Part shown: piece by piece, positions 23,944-33,892 of the stretch
Layout: each line of letters opens with the position of its first letter
How positions within the stretch are numbered: the first letter of the stretch is position 1
DNA from: a virus
DNA: 38,655 bases
Virus record (IMG/VR): IMGVR_UViG_3300036985_005979
Coordinates: 1-38,655 of that record
Reading direction: 5' to 3' (one strand)
Position numbers and translations under genes: made by a program
Notes under the pieces: model-generated
Database searches by the model: none
What the model saw: the letters and a program-made list of their open reading frames with translations, nothing else
Told to the model about the DNA's origin: nothing

Positions 23944-24447
23944 ATGTCTGAAGTCCACTGGAACCGTCAATGGCCCACCCCCAAGATTGGGGATGTCTTC
24001 GTCACGAGCCATGCGAAGGGTAGTACCTGCTACCGCGCGATTATCGGCATCGATGAAGACGAGAACGGCTGGAAGGCTCTTGTCGTTGATGAGGCGCGCA
24101 ACGTCGTGCGCATCACTCCGGGCCATCTGAAGCTCCACAGTGGCGTGACTCGCGATGCTTGGCGTCCGACGGGTTCCGTGTGGAACGAGGCGTATCAGTG
24201 CTGGGTGCCTCCTGGGTACGAAGTTGTGGTTACTCGCGAGTTCAAGCACGGAGTAATCCAGGCAGTTAAGAACTGCGATGAGAAGGCTTCCTACCCGACT
24301 ACTGGATCGACGGGGAATAAAACGGCAGATGCAGAGACCACTACTGCACCCGCGACAACTACTCCTGCTGCTGCCTCCAGCGTATCCAGTACGCCCAAGG
24401 CTCCCGCTTCGGCGGCGCCTTCTCCGCGAGCCCGCACGGTGGCGTAA
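23944..24447 (+). CDS. Small protein with Ala/Thr/Pro-rich tail, unknown function
   Basis: A 167-residue protein. The first 115 residues form a compact beta-rich domain (GDVFVTSHAKGSTCYRAIIGID, ALVVDEARNVVRI). The last 50 are a low-complexity Thr/Ala/Pro/Ser tail ending in RARTVA. GAGGAAAG precedes ATG 23944. It lies between the adaptor and tail-nozzle genes and may be a minor virion or head-tail connector component; no family recognised. Confidence 0.72.
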   Translation: MSEVHWNRQWPTPKIGDVFVTSHAKGSTCYRAIIGIDEDENGWKALVVDEARNVVRITPGHLKLHSGVTRDAWRPTGSVWNEAYQCWVPPGYEVVVTREFKHGVIQAVKNCDEKASYPTTGSTGNKTADAETTTAPATTTPAAASSVSSTPKAPASAAPSPRARTVA

Positions 24448-24475
24448 TTCGGTGCCTTAGACTCTGGAGGTTCGC

Positions 24476-26572
24476 GTGCCGAAGCCCACTCTGACTGAAC
24501 TGCTCTTGGCCCCCGGCGAGTCGGATGACTTGCTGGCGATGGATGTTGCTGACCGTATCCAGAATCTCCTTCCGTCGCAGGAGGGTGGACTTCAGAGTGT
24601 ACGTGGTCCGGCGCTGTTTGAGCCGGAGTCAACGGCGCTTGGGCGAATCAAGGGAATGGCTTATGCGAATCTCCAGAACGGCTCTGCAAGTACGCTTATC
24701 GTCCGCGCGGCGAACAAGTTGTTTTTGCACCATGGCTGGGAGCGCGAGTTCGTGGAGGTTGCAACCGGCCTCTCGGATTCGCTGCACCAGTCGTATCCTG
24801 ACCAGTTTGTGGTGATTAACAACGTCGTCGTATGGACAAATGGGGTGGATGCGGCTCAAGTGATCCTCCACGACGGCGTTGTTTTACCTCTGGGCTTCGA
24901 TCGCGCGCCCTCCGCGCCTAGCCCCGATGGGCCCGAGCAGCCGGACGAGTTTCAGGTTGTCAACTACTACAGCAACTCGCAGGGGTACTCCTGGCCCGGT
25001 CCTATCGGAACTCCTGGTGATATACTCTCGCAGCATCAAGGCAAGCTGCTTGCGGGTAGCTGGGTTTACTGCGACCAATACAAGGACCAGTTCGGCAATC
25101 TCTCGCCGAAGTCGGTGCTATCGGCCTCGGTAGACATCGCTGAGATTGCTACTGCGCCATTGAGCTTCTACCATGATCACAACACTGGAACTTCCTACGA
25201 CGTAACCTTTGACAAGGCGGCATACGGCGCCACGATTGACCAGCTCACGCGGCAGTTCTTCGTGCGCCTCGAAGGCGACGGACCAGATCACGCGGTTGGT
25301 CACGTCGTCGGGCGCTCGAAGGACTTGAAGCGCAACGACTTGACTATGTACGTTCTCGGCGAAACGGGCGGCCTCAGCTCTATCGCCATTCCTGACTCGT
25401 GGTCGGATGCCGCGCTTGGACGCAAGACCATCAATCCAGTTGGGGTGCCCATCTTCCGCGTGATGTGCGTCCACGGCGGTTGTCTGGTCATTGGCAATCT
25501 TCGGGGTGAGCCGGGCAAGATTCGCAGGAGCCAGGTCAATCTGTTCGGCACCTTTGACCAGGATGATTGGGTTCTTGTCTCGCAGGTGGATGAGGTCACG
25601 GCGCTCTGCTCCCACTTCGGCATGCTCATCGCGTTCACTGAGCGCGGGATGTTTGACATCACCGACATGAGCAAGCCGAAGTCGCTGAGCCAGGGCATCG
25701 GCTGCTCGGCCCCGAGAAGTATTCAATCGCTGCCGGACGGTGCACTGATTTGGCGCGCGGTCGATGGCTGGTACGCATGGAATCAGACCACTGGCGTAAC
25801 GACTCCGGTGCTCATCAGCGCGACCCATCGTACGCTGGTTGAGGAGGAGCTGAACCTCAGTCGTATTCGGCACTCGATGTCCGCCTACGATGCGAAGCGC
25901 AACATGTACTTGTGCGCGGTCGCTTCCGCCGGGTGCACTCACAATGACATCATTCTCGGGTACAACCTGACGCGTGGCTGGTGTCGGTTCGACTACGGTG
26001 TTGAGATCGGCGACATCATTACTTGCGACGACATCTACAAGGACATCCTGGTTGGAGCCCGCTGGACCAATGGTGATACTCCACCTACTACGTCTGACAA
26101 TATTCTTGTACTATACAAAGAGAGCGACTGGTCTCCGCCGGCACGAGTCAGTCGGTATCGCACAAAATGGTTCCGCGTGGATGGCGTCGGACGATATCGA
26201 TTCAACGTCCACAACTTGTTCGTGACGTTCGTTGAATCCTGGGCCGCACCGATTAGTATGTTGGTGCGCAAGAATATGGAAGCGCATGTTGTCTCGACAT
26301 CACAGGTGCGATTCAACGAGGTTCCGCTGTCGGCGGGGCATTCGCCATACGCCATTGAAGACACGCTGGTCGGCACTACGAAGTTGCGCAATCCGCGCAT
26401 CGGTACGCGAATGGCTGGCGCCCAGGCGCTCGATGTACGCTCGGCGCAGTTTGAGTTCGAAGCCACATACCCAGCACAGCTTCATCTTCTCAGCTTGTCT
26501 GTCGCAACTTCTACTGCGACTGGCGACAACGACGATCTCATCAACCGTAATCCGAAAGCCAACGACGCATAG
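24476..26572 (+). CDS. Tail nozzle/stabilisation protein, propeller type
   Basis: A 698-residue protein that begins with GTG 24476, chosen because GGAGG lies 5 bases upstream. Residues about 60-150 and 340-470 contain repeated beta-type blades (SHFGMLIAFTERGMFDITDM, DGALIWRAVDGWYAWNQTTG, RNMYLCAVASAG), as in the propeller-type nozzle or DNA-stabilisation proteins of podoviruses (T7 gp12, P22 gp10 in the wider sense). These form the distal tail tube and hold packaged DNA. It follows the adaptor and precedes further virion proteins. The fold is inferred from pattern; the exact family is not certain. Confidence 0.72.
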   Translation: MPKPTLTELLLAPGESDDLLAMDVADRIQNLLPSQEGGLQSVRGPALFEPESTALGRIKGMAYANLQNGSASTLIVRAANKLFLHHGWEREFVEVATGLSDSLHQSYPDQFVVINNVVVWTNGVDAAQVILHDGVVLPLGFDRAPSAPSPDGPEQPDEFQVVNYYSNSQGYSWPGPIGTPGDILSQHQGKLLAGSWVYCDQYKDQFGNLSPKSVLSASVDIAEIATAPLSFYHDHNTGTSYDVTFDKAAYGATIDQLTRQFFVRLEGDGPDHAVGHVVGRSKDLKRNDLTMYVLGETGGLSSIAIPDSWSDAALGRKTINPVGVPIFRVMCVHGGCLVIGNLRGEPGKIRRSQVNLFGTFDQDDWVLVSQVDEVTALCSHFGMLIAFTERGMFDITDMSKPKSLSQGIGCSAPRSIQSLPDGALIWRAVDGWYAWNQTTGVTTPVLISATHRTLVEEELNLSRIRHSMSAYDAKRNMYLCAVASAGCTHNDIILGYNLTRGWCRFDYGVEIGDIITCDDIYKDILVGARWTNGDTPPTTSDNILVLYKESDWSPPARVSRYRTKWFRVDGVGRYRFNVHNLFVTFVESWAAPISMLVRKNMEAHVVSTSQVRFNEVPLSAGHSPYAIEDTLVGTTKLRNPRIGTRMAGAQALDVRSAQFEFEATYPAQLHLLSLSVATSTATGDNDDLINRNPKANDA

Positions 26573-26582
26573 GGAGTCTGTC

Positions 26583-27353
26583 ATGCCCATCGACCAGTCC
26601 GACGCTACTCTTGAGTTCTACAAGAGCCACCCCAACGCCATGAAGGCTGGGCTGACTGATGAAGACATCATGGAGCGACATGCCAAACTGCCGCCTATGC
26701 AGCAGTGGAATATTGAAAGTGCTGCAAAGACGGCAAGGCGCGGGCGCGAGTTAACTGCGCAAGTCAAGGAGAAGTTCGGTGGTCCTCGAAAGGTTGAGAC
26801 GGATAACTACACCATGGCGTGGAATGCGAAGCCGAAACTTCAGGAAGACGGTTCGCGAAGTGATATCGAAGCGGGAGCAATCGCTTTGCCCGAGGCCCAG
26901 CTACGCAAGCTTACCGGTGATGCTGCGTTTGGTTCGTTCACCAACGATAAAGGAACGAGTGACCCGCTTAGACTGCGCGACCCGGAAACTCGCTTGGCGG
27001 GGAAGACCAAGGCAGAGCAGGAAAGAGGTTGGCTCACCCAGCCGAACTACGAAGATCGGGTAATCAGCGCGTCTAAGCAACCAACTCCGAAGCGGCAAAA
27101 CGACGCTATGGTGGAGCAGGCCCAACGACTGGCGATCGACATTCAGACGGCTACGGGTGATCGTAATATGGCGTCGTTGGTCGCAAAGTACACGCTGGAT
27201 AAGTGGCGTGGTACGCTCGATGAGGCGGATTACGCGAGCAAGATGGATGCTATCGCTAACGAGTACTATGCAGAGCAGCACCGTCTGACTGACTCTGCCT
27301 CGATTTTCAACACGGCTACTCCCCGTTCGCCCATCGGCGCCGCGAGGAACTGA
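26583..27353 (+). CDS. Virion-associated protein, paralogue 1
   Basis: A 256-residue, charged and largely helical protein. ATG 26583 follows AGGGAGTC and is 10 bases after the nozzle stop. Its N-terminus (FYKSHPNAMKAGLTDEDIME, RHAKLPPMQQWNIESAAKTA) matches that of the protein at 29051 (YYNNHPKATNASMPDDEILS, RHATLPGAQRRNIERAAQED) closely enough that the two are paralogues. The C-terminal halves are also alike (a DIQT..N.AS..AKYTLDKW-type helix). It lies in the tail operon between nozzle and spike-like genes. The precise role is unknown; a chaperone, adaptor or minor tail role is possible. Confidence 0.72.
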   Translation: MPIDQSDATLEFYKSHPNAMKAGLTDEDIMERHAKLPPMQQWNIESAAKTARRGRELTAQVKEKFGGPRKVETDNYTMAWNAKPKLQEDGSRSDIEAGAIALPEAQLRKLTGDAAFGSFTNDKGTSDPLRLRDPETRLAGKTKAEQERGWLTQPNYEDRVISASKQPTPKRQNDAMVEQAQRLAIDIQTATGDRNMASLVAKYTLDKWRGTLDEADYASKMDAIANEYYAEQHRLTDSASIFNTATPRSPIGAARN

Positions 27354-27358
27354 TCATC

Positions 27359-29029
27359 ATGGACTATGACTTTCCGACGAAGCGTCTCCAGCCAGAAGAG
27401 CTTGCGAGCCCCAAGGCACTGAATGGCGACATTCAGTCAGTGGGTAACCGGCTGCTCCAGGTTACCGGGCACAACATCGAAGCAGCCGACACCGCGGCGA
27501 ACGCAACCGAGGCGATGTATATGGCGGGTGCCATCTACGTTGATGAGCACTTCGAAGACCCTGGGTATGACGAAGGTACGGGCGGCTTCAGCTACCCAGA
27601 TGACACTTCCGGGCAGAAGCTGGATGACATTGGCAGTTGGACAGAAGTGGAGAACTTGGAGATTACCCTCACGACGGGTACCTCCGAGTTGACGGTTGAT
27701 GTATCGGTTCAATATATCTGGCACTCATTTATTCCAGTCGCCGCAGATGTCCCTATTACTACTCCGCCGTTTGATGGGTGGGACCACATCGCCGCCGATT
27801 GCGCCTATCGGGAAGTGAACCGCACGACTTCGATATATGGTACTCCGACTTCTCCGACTGACACATTGGAGAACCTTGCCTATGATGACTTGACGGCGAT
27901 TAACTCGGGCGACTTTGCGATGGCTGGCGTCCAGTTCGCGTTTTCTATCTCCGGGCAGATTGTGGAGCCATCGATTACGGGACACCTTGGGGTACACCGG
28001 AGGGACTTCTTGCCGGTGAAGGCGAGGTACGAGCGCACCGATACGACTCCAGCGCCAGGTCCGCAGACACCTCGCACGGCGCCGATTACTGGCCTTGGCG
28101 CGACGGTGTATCAAGCGCGGTGTGGCTACATTGCGTCGGTTGAGCCGGGGACCTACGTGATCAAGGTCTATGCCAAGCGCGTGCCTGTACCCCATCGTGG
28201 AACGACTGCGGCGAAGCGCTCGGATGATGACTTTATCCGCTTGTTGTCGCGCAAGATCATGGTGTGCGACAAGCCGATTTGGGCGGCGCCACGCGACTAC
28301 AGTAGTACGATTGCGATTCCGCCGTTCAACCCGGATGACACGCTTACGTCGGCTTCGATGCTGACGAATCGAATGGCAGTCGCACGCAATTTCGTTAACG
28401 CGCTCCCGGCAGCCGCGATTAAGCCATGGTCGTTGCGGCGCGCGCACTTGCCGCGCACGCTGATTGACGCGAACATTGCGAGTCAGGTACCTGGGTCGTT
28501 CTCTTCCACGGAATCGCTGTACCCTGGCTATGGTCACTCGCGTGACCAAATCATTGACACGACTGGAACCGGCGTCGGCTGGTATCAGGTGCGCGATGGC
28601 GTAACGAAGCTGGAAGTCGCTGGATCTGGCGGCGCGTGGGACTCTACCATATCATCGTTCTTCCGCATCAAGGCGAATATCGAGATTATCAAGATTGCAA
28701 ACTCGGACACTGTCTTCCGCATGTCCGATGCGGTGGCGCTGGCGATTGGATATCTGCCGACGGGTAGCGCTGACTGGGTAATCATCCAGAACTCTGTGGC
28801 TATCTACGGCAAGAGCAACGTGTGGACATACGATGAGAATCCAACAGCCATCGTAGGGTTCGATAACATTGACGGCTCGCTATTTACCTGGCTGGACTTG
28901 CGGCCTGTGCAGCACGGAGTTACAATAGACAAGTTCTCCATCTTTATTTCGCTGATTTCGCCGAAAGATGAAGCAGTCGAAGTATTCTGGAACAGTGCAT
29001 CCATCCAGGTTGTGCAGGAACTCCCATAA
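27359..29029 (+). CDS. Probable tail fibre or spike-type virion protein
   Basis: A 556-residue protein rich in beta-forming residues, Thr, Ser, Gly and Asp, with a short helical N-terminus (NGDIQSVGNRLLQVTGHNIEA) of the type that attaches fibres to the tail. The rest appears to be several beta-sandwich-like parts (TLTTGTSELTVDVSVQYIWHS, VDKFSIFISLI-like strands near the end). It lies between the two paralogues, 5 bases after the first. GAGGA precedes ATG 27359. No catalytic or receptor-binding motif is recognised. Fibre or spike function is inferred from composition and position. Confidence 0.5.
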   Translation: MDYDFPTKRLQPEELASPKALNGDIQSVGNRLLQVTGHNIEAADTAANATEAMYMAGAIYVDEHFEDPGYDEGTGGFSYPDDTSGQKLDDIGSWTEVENLEITLTTGTSELTVDVSVQYIWHSFIPVAADVPITTPPFDGWDHIAADCAYREVNRTTSIYGTPTSPTDTLENLAYDDLTAINSGDFAMAGVQFAFSISGQIVEPSITGHLGVHRRDFLPVKARYERTDTTPAPGPQTPRTAPITGLGATVYQARCGYIASVEPGTYVIKVYAKRVPVPHRGTTAAKRSDDDFIRLLSRKIMVCDKPIWAAPRDYSSTIAIPPFNPDDTLTSASMLTNRMAVARNFVNALPAAAIKPWSLRRAHLPRTLIDANIASQVPGSFSSTESLYPGYGHSRDQIIDTTGTGVGWYQVRDGVTKLEVAGSGGAWDSTISSFFRIKANIEIIKIANSDTVFRMSDAVALAIGYLPTGSADWVIIQNSVAIYGKSNVWTYDENPTAIVGFDNIDGSLFTWLDLRPVQHGVTIDKFSIFISLISPKDEAVEVFWNSASIQVVQELP

Positions 29030-29050
29030 ACTTTTATCGAGGTGCCCGCC

Positions 29051-29857
29051 ATGCCAAAGGATTCTTCTAACTACCTTACCGCCTACTACAACAATCATCC
29101 GAAGGCGACCAATGCTAGCATGCCTGATGATGAGATTCTGTCTCGGCATGCTACACTGCCTGGAGCTCAGCGGCGTAATATCGAACGCGCGGCACAAGAA
29201 GATGCCAAGATGCGTGATACGATGGTGCGTTTTTCGTACGCTGATTTGCCTGGCACGCGCAGTGACGCAAAGGAAGTCGCAGAAGAAGCCAAGCACGCAG
29301 CGGTTACGAAGGCTGCGGAAGACACGCGAAAGAAGATTGTAGATGCTGAAGCTTATACGCCGGGAGACCACAATCGAGAGTCAGCTAAAAACTACGATCA
29401 AGCTAACATCCATGGTATGGGTCACATGAAGGGTATGCCGGAGTATGTCCGCGCTCCAGGTTCTCACAGCCATAGCATGGATAAGAAGCTTGCAGCTAAA
29501 CTCGGTCTTACTGAGTTTACGGAGCAACCTTCGCATGTCGCCGTTGCCCAGATGGTGAACAAACTTGATCTCGATCCGCACAAGCGATACGAACTTCTGC
29601 ACGAACTGCGTAACGATGTTGAAAATAGCGTGGCTGCCGACATACGCGACAACGAGCTTGCGCGCCAACTGGCAGACATGGCGTACAAGCAGTGGTCACG
29701 CCCGCAGCCCGCACTGGAGTACAACCAGCAGCTTCTGGATTTTATGGATAAGTACCGCGCAGCCAAGTACGAAGGGATTGACGTGTCGCCTATCTTCGAG
29801 CAGGCGCGCGAGTACCCGGGGGACGCAGTAGTTACGCCAATAAGGGCGATTGAATGA
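29051..29857 (+). CDS. Virion-associated protein, paralogue 2
   Basis: A 268-residue helical protein. The start ATG 29051 is preferred to GTG 29042 because GAGG at 29039-29042 gives normal spacing only for the ATG. The N-terminal 50 residues pair with those of the protein at 26583 (the HP, DDEI, RHA-LP and NIE-AA positions are all kept). The middle has Met/His-rich residues (IHGMGHMKGMPEYVRAPGSH). It overlaps the next gene by ATGA (29854-29857), indicating coupling. Role unknown; duplicated virion-associated or chaperone-like protein. Confidence 0.75.
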   Translation: MPKDSSNYLTAYYNNHPKATNASMPDDEILSRHATLPGAQRRNIERAAQEDAKMRDTMVRFSYADLPGTRSDAKEVAEEAKHAAVTKAAEDTRKKIVDAEAYTPGDHNRESAKNYDQANIHGMGHMKGMPEYVRAPGSHSHSMDKKLAAKLGLTEFTEQPSHVAVAQMVNKLDLDPHKRYELLHELRNDVENSVAADIRDNELARQLADMAYKQWSRPQPALEYNQQLLDFMDKYRAAKYEGIDVSPIFEQAREYPGDAVVTPIRAIE

Positions 29858-30618
29858 GCACCGTTGCTTTCACAGGTGCGTATACTAACGGTGTCGCCTT
29901 TGATGCGGCGGGGCACGCGAATAACCTGTACTCGGCCAGCTCTGGTTCTGGGCTGCACTCTGAGCGCAATGGCAGACTGACTGTCGATAACTTCGATGGC
30001 GGTCTTGCGATTAAGTGCTCAGACATCTTGCCGGGCGAGGCGTATCGAACTTATGCCGATTCTGGTCTGCGTGGGCTCGCCTATGTTTCGAATGCTATCT
30101 CGGATAATACCGACGATGGCTTCGTCTCGGTCTTCCAGGCTGGCATGCGATTTAAGCTTCCGAGAGAGGCGCGTTGTATTGAATGGAACTGGCAGGCATA
30201 CTACCATTTGTTCCGTACGCGCACCGAAGTTGAGACCGAGGCGGCGCAAGGGCTTGACTTCGAGGTAGAGCTTGGGGCGATGGTAGACGGTGCCATGGTT
30301 GCGCACTCGCGGCGCCAGTTGCCAGCAACCATGTTCTCGTTTTACATGCCGACTGGTGGTCCTTCTTCTTCGCCGCTGACGTTTCTGGTGAACAATGAAG
30401 CCATTGCTGCTGCGCAGTATTGTGGCAATCACATGTCACTGAACCACGCGGCGGGCTGGACGGGGTTCGCAATGCGCGTGCGGATGCAGAAGACGCACCA
30501 GCCGCCCATTCGTTTCAAGATGGAGCGCAAGACTTCTAAGTGGACTGCACGCCCACACGATGCCTTCAATCGTGTGACTATCGGCGTGCGCAACTGCTGG
30601 GCTCTTGTTCATTTTTAG
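29854..30618 (+). CDS. Probable virion or receptor-type beta-rich protein
   Basis: A 254-residue protein with many Gly, Ser, Asn and aromatic residues and alternating beta-type segments (AYTNGVAFDAAGHANNLYSA, FYMPTGGPSSSPLTFLVNN, FAMRVRMQKT). Such composition fits a fibre, spike tip or accessory virion protein. It is coupled to the preceding paralogue by ATGA. After the stop there are 48 bases before the next gene, including short inverted arms GTTAG (30640-30644) and CTAAC (30652-30656). No family recognised. Confidence 0.62.
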   Translation: MSTVAFTGAYTNGVAFDAAGHANNLYSASSGSGLHSERNGRLTVDNFDGGLAIKCSDILPGEAYRTYADSGLRGLAYVSNAISDNTDDGFVSVFQAGMRFKLPREARCIEWNWQAYYHLFRTRTEVETEAAQGLDFEVELGAMVDGAMVAHSRRQLPATMFSFYMPTGGPSSSPLTFLVNNEAIAAAQYCGNHMSLNHAAGWTGFAMRVRMQKTHQPPIRFKMERKTSKWTARPHDAFNRVTIGVRNCWALVHF

Positions 30619-30666
30619 TAGCTTGCACGCTGGCTTTGTGTTAGCGTTCGTCTAACGAGGTTTGTT

Positions 30667-31302
30667 ATGCCTGCTGCTGCTCTTGCTGGTACTGCCGCGG
30701 TTGCGGGTGGAGCTGCGGCGGCGGCTCCGCTGGCTGTTCCGCTGATGGCTGGTGCAATCGCCGCTCCGATTGTGGCGAAGGCGGCCGGCGGAATCATCGG
30801 CAACCTGGTCACGCGCAAAGAGTTCAAGGCGCAGCTCGCGCAGAACAAGGAAGACCAAGCGCGCATGGCGCAGGGCAAGTTGGGCATCTCGAATGCTCAA
30901 CGGCGCACGATGCTTTCCCAGGCGAATTCAGCGATGCGCAATGACCAGAGAGAAGTTGCGGTTGCGCAGAACGGGATGAAGTCCGGGTTTGATTTGCAGA
31001 AGGAGCAGCAGGACAAGACTGCACGCGCATCTGCGACAGGTCAAATGAGCCAGGGCATTGATCAGATGTCGCAGCAACAGGCTGTCAGTGCCGCAGATCG
31101 CATCATGAACACGCGCAACCAGCTCATGCAGCAGAAGGCCGCGCGCTGGTCACTGGCTGCCGCGCCCATTGGCGAAGCTGCTGGCGCTGCGGGAGGCTAT
31201 GCTCTGGCTGACAAGGCTGGAATGGACCCAGATCGCTATTTTGATACCATTGGTCAGAGCTATGGCTATGGCAAATCTGACTCGAATGCTGGAGTGAGCT
31301 AA
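30667..31302 (+). CDS. Probable internal virion (ejection) protein
   Basis: A 211-residue protein. The first 50 residues are Ala/Gly/Val-rich and hydrophobic (about residues 3-45, a likely membrane-inserting segment). The middle is a long polar, Gln-rich helix (AQNKEDQARMAQGKLGISNA, FDLQKEQQDKTARASATG). The C-terminus has an Ala/Gly stretch and ends with Tyr/Gly. A membrane-active N-terminus with a Gln-rich helical body is a pattern seen in podovirus internal core proteins such as T7 gp14, which form the ejection channel. GAGG precedes ATG 30667. The next gene begins two bases after the stop. Function inferred. Confidence 0.6.
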   Translation: MPAAALAGTAAVAGGAAAAAPLAVPLMAGAIAAPIVAKAAGGIIGNLVTRKEFKAQLAQNKEDQARMAQGKLGISNAQRRTMLSQANSAMRNDQREVAVAQNGMKSGFDLQKEQQDKTARASATGQMSQGIDQMSQQQAVSAADRIMNTRNQLMQQKAARWSLAAAPIGEAAGAAGGYALADKAGMDPDRYFDTIGQSYGYGKSDSNAGVS

Positions 31303-31304
31303 CA

Positions 31305-33866
31305 ATGGCAAGCCCACAAGACGATTTTTACGGCGCAGCCGGTCAGTACATGCGCGAGCGGGAGCTATCAGAGCCTGAGCGCGTGGCTTACGCAAAGTAT
31401 TTGGCACAGCTCCTCACTGAGAAGTCCCAGGCTAAGGGGCGCTCAGAGAAGTTGCTTGTCCAGATGCGCGCCGACCAAATGGACGCTGCTGCTAAGATGG
31501 CCGATGCACTCGCGCAGGTAAAGCGCGCACGCATCTCGGGTAACAGCGACTTGTTGAAGTCGGCGGTTGAGCTGGCTGGGCATCAGATGGATTTCCTTGC
31601 TGACACCAGCTACAAAGTTGCGTCGGGGGAATACGCACCACTGTTTTTGAACGCGAAACAGCAAGAACAACAGGCGAAAAACGGCTTTGCCAAGCACGCA
31701 TATTGGTCCGCGCTTGCTGGCGATATGCTTACCAAGATTCCGACGGTGGCTGGTAAGTCTTACGTCGATGCGATGCTTCTGCTGACGCAGCAGGGTTCGC
31801 GCGATTGGCGAAAAGAACTGGCATCTGAGGGTTTTAATCAGAATGACCTTACTTGGCAGAACATGGAGCAACTGGAGCGCGAAGCCGAGGCACAGCGCAA
31901 GAATCGTACCAATGCGCAAGACTACATCAATAGCTTGCTCGGCGATATCAAGGGCGATGGCTCCGGTAGTCTTTCTACTGAGGCGAAGTTGCCGAGTGAG
32001 GATGCGGCATTCAGTGGTTATCTGGCTGATGTTACCGAGGGTTTTGGCGTTGACAAGCTGAAAAGTATGGCCGCCGACCTTCGGTCTACTGTTGACGATA
32101 CACAGATGAACGAGACGATTGACTTTCTGCGAAAGTCTCTCGGGGCAAGTACAAGCGCCCCGACTAATCCCAACTATGTCAAGACGTTACAGCATCCAGA
32201 GTTTCAGGCGTGGGCGAAGGACCATGGGTTCGTTGTGGGCCAGGTTCAGACTAATCCTGATGGGTCGTTCGCGGGTGTTACCCCGGGAAAGGACGATTAC
32301 ATCGCGGCGAAGGGCTACGTCTACCAGATGAAGCGTGATCCTCTGGCTCGTCAAAGGAGATGGCGGGCCTCACACGATATTGTTCGGCTGGACTGGAACG
32401 AGGGCGCGATGGGGGGCGAGAAGCCGCGTGACCCGAATGATGTCGTGAAGGCCGAGAAGTTTGTTGTTGTGGACGCAGAGAATAAGCCTCATGTCATCAC
32501 GCGTTATTTTACTGGGGATATGTCGAAGGATTTGTACCTTGATAGTAATGGTGCAACAAAGACGCTGGTGCAGGTTAGGGAGATTGGACAGATTGATAAA
32601 GATAGTGTGAAGTCCTTTGTACTCAGTGATGAGAAGGGATTGGTACACAAGAGTGCCATCGATGCTCCTGACAAGCTGATCAACTATCTCATGCTTGATT
32701 CTGGCGAGGCGGATGTCCGGCTGGCTGCCGAAAGCTCAGAGCTAAGGAAGGCATCGGCTGGCTCGCCTCAGTATGCTTACGGCGTTGACCTGGGCTTGGC
32801 TGGCGGGCATGGCGTTCGCGTCATCATTGATGAAGAGGGTAAGCGGCGGACTATTCCGGCCAGCGCCAAAGTGACGCGCCTGGAGTCGCTGACGCCCGAG
32901 CATGTCAACGAGCTGGACAAGCTGCGAGCGAATCGTGTGAACCGGGCAGTGAAGAATACGGATGCGCTGACTGATGCTCAGAAGGAACAGCAGCTCCCTG
33001 ATTTGCTGAGCCGTGGGCCGACGCTCAGGGAGAAGATTGAGGAAGCCAAGGCTAAGGACGAGGCAGAAAATAAGGCCGCGAACGAGCAGAAGAATGAATC
33101 CAGACTACCGAGCACGGGCAATATCGTTGCTGTCGGTGATGATCTCGAAATCACCGAGGATCGCAGCGACAAGACTGCTGCACCTGTCGGGACGAAACAT
33201 GCTGAGGATGTTCGGTATACCGATGCTAAGTCTGCTCGCCAGATTGAGGCTGATCCAGCGCGGATGGCGCGAGAGGAAGAGGCTAATACAGTTGGATACT
33301 GGCAGGCAAAGGCAGACAATGCTTTTACTAACCAGGGCGTTCCTGCTGCGGCAAAGCTGGTAGACCCTGAGTCTGGCCTGTCTGGTGTTCCTGGGTCAGA
33401 AGCCAGAGGTCGCGTGCTGGAAGGTGCACCCGATAGCACTGGTCGCTCTACGATGTCTACTCCGATGCCCAATGTGGAAGCCGCCCTGGGTCCGCGTAGT
33501 ACCCAGAATATGCGCGATGCCAATACAGTCAGTGAGCGTGCGGGCGGACTCCCTTCTCCTGTGCTAACACGTAAGCAGCTCTCGCATAATCCTGGCAAGT
33601 TCACTGCGTCAGCTAAGCAGGAGCCCGAAGAGGTAGCTCCGCGCTCTCTTCGTGCGACTGCATGGGGAAAGGCGCGGCGTGAAGAGCGCCTGCAACAGCT
33701 TAGCAATAAGGTTGCCGAGCAGTTAGGCATCGCCTCGTGGAATGCGACTGATGCTGCGCGCAAAATGGAGTGGGAGGAAAAGCGACGGAAGGAAACAGAG
33801 GAGAATAAGTACATGCGCCAAGCGTATGATTACGGGATTGCGGGGCAAAGTAAGACCTCGCCATAG
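31305..33866 (+). CDS. Large helical internal-virion-type protein
   Basis: An 853-residue protein, highly charged and predominantly helical. The N-terminal 150 residues are Ala/Gln/Lys-rich helices (ERELSEPERVAYAKYLAQLL). The central region (about 300-520) has mixed alpha/beta and a beta-rich patch. The C-terminal third is Lys/Glu/Ala-rich with probably disordered links and a final helix (WEEKRRKETEENKYMRQAYD). It follows the gp14-like gene by two bases and precedes the giant gene, which is the order of internal core proteins in podoviruses. GGAG precedes ATG 31305. No enzymatic motif (lysozyme, protease) is visible. Structural ejection role is inferred. Confidence 0.6.
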   Translation: MASPQDDFYGAAGQYMRERELSEPERVAYAKYLAQLLTEKSQAKGRSEKLLVQMRADQMDAAAKMADALAQVKRARISGNSDLLKSAVELAGHQMDFLADTSYKVASGEYAPLFLNAKQQEQQAKNGFAKHAYWSALAGDMLTKIPTVAGKSYVDAMLLLTQQGSRDWRKELASEGFNQNDLTWQNMEQLEREAEAQRKNRTNAQDYINSLLGDIKGDGSGSLSTEAKLPSEDAAFSGYLADVTEGFGVDKLKSMAADLRSTVDDTQMNETIDFLRKSLGASTSAPTNPNYVKTLQHPEFQAWAKDHGFVVGQVQTNPDGSFAGVTPGKDDYIAAKGYVYQMKRDPLARQRRWRASHDIVRLDWNEGAMGGEKPRDPNDVVKAEKFVVVDAENKPHVITRYFTGDMSKDLYLDSNGATKTLVQVREIGQIDKDSVKSFVLSDEKGLVHKSAIDAPDKLINYLMLDSGEADVRLAAESSELRKASAGSPQYAYGVDLGLAGGHGVRVIIDEEGKRRTIPASAKVTRLESLTPEHVNELDKLRANRVNRAVKNTDALTDAQKEQQLPDLLSRGPTLREKIEEAKAKDEAENKAANEQKNESRLPSTGNIVAVGDDLEITEDRSDKTAAPVGTKHAEDVRYTDAKSARQIEADPARMAREEEANTVGYWQAKADNAFTNQGVPAAAKLVDPESGLSGVPGSEARGRVLEGAPDSTGRSTMSTPMPNVEAALGPRSTQNMRDANTVSERAGGLPSPVLTRKQLSHNPGKFTASAKQEPEEVAPRSLRATAWGKARREERLQQLSNKVAEQLGIASWNATDAARKMEWEEKRRKETEENKYMRQAYDYGIAGQSKTSP

Positions 33867-33892
33867 TCCGTGTGGTCAGTTATGGGGTGGGC

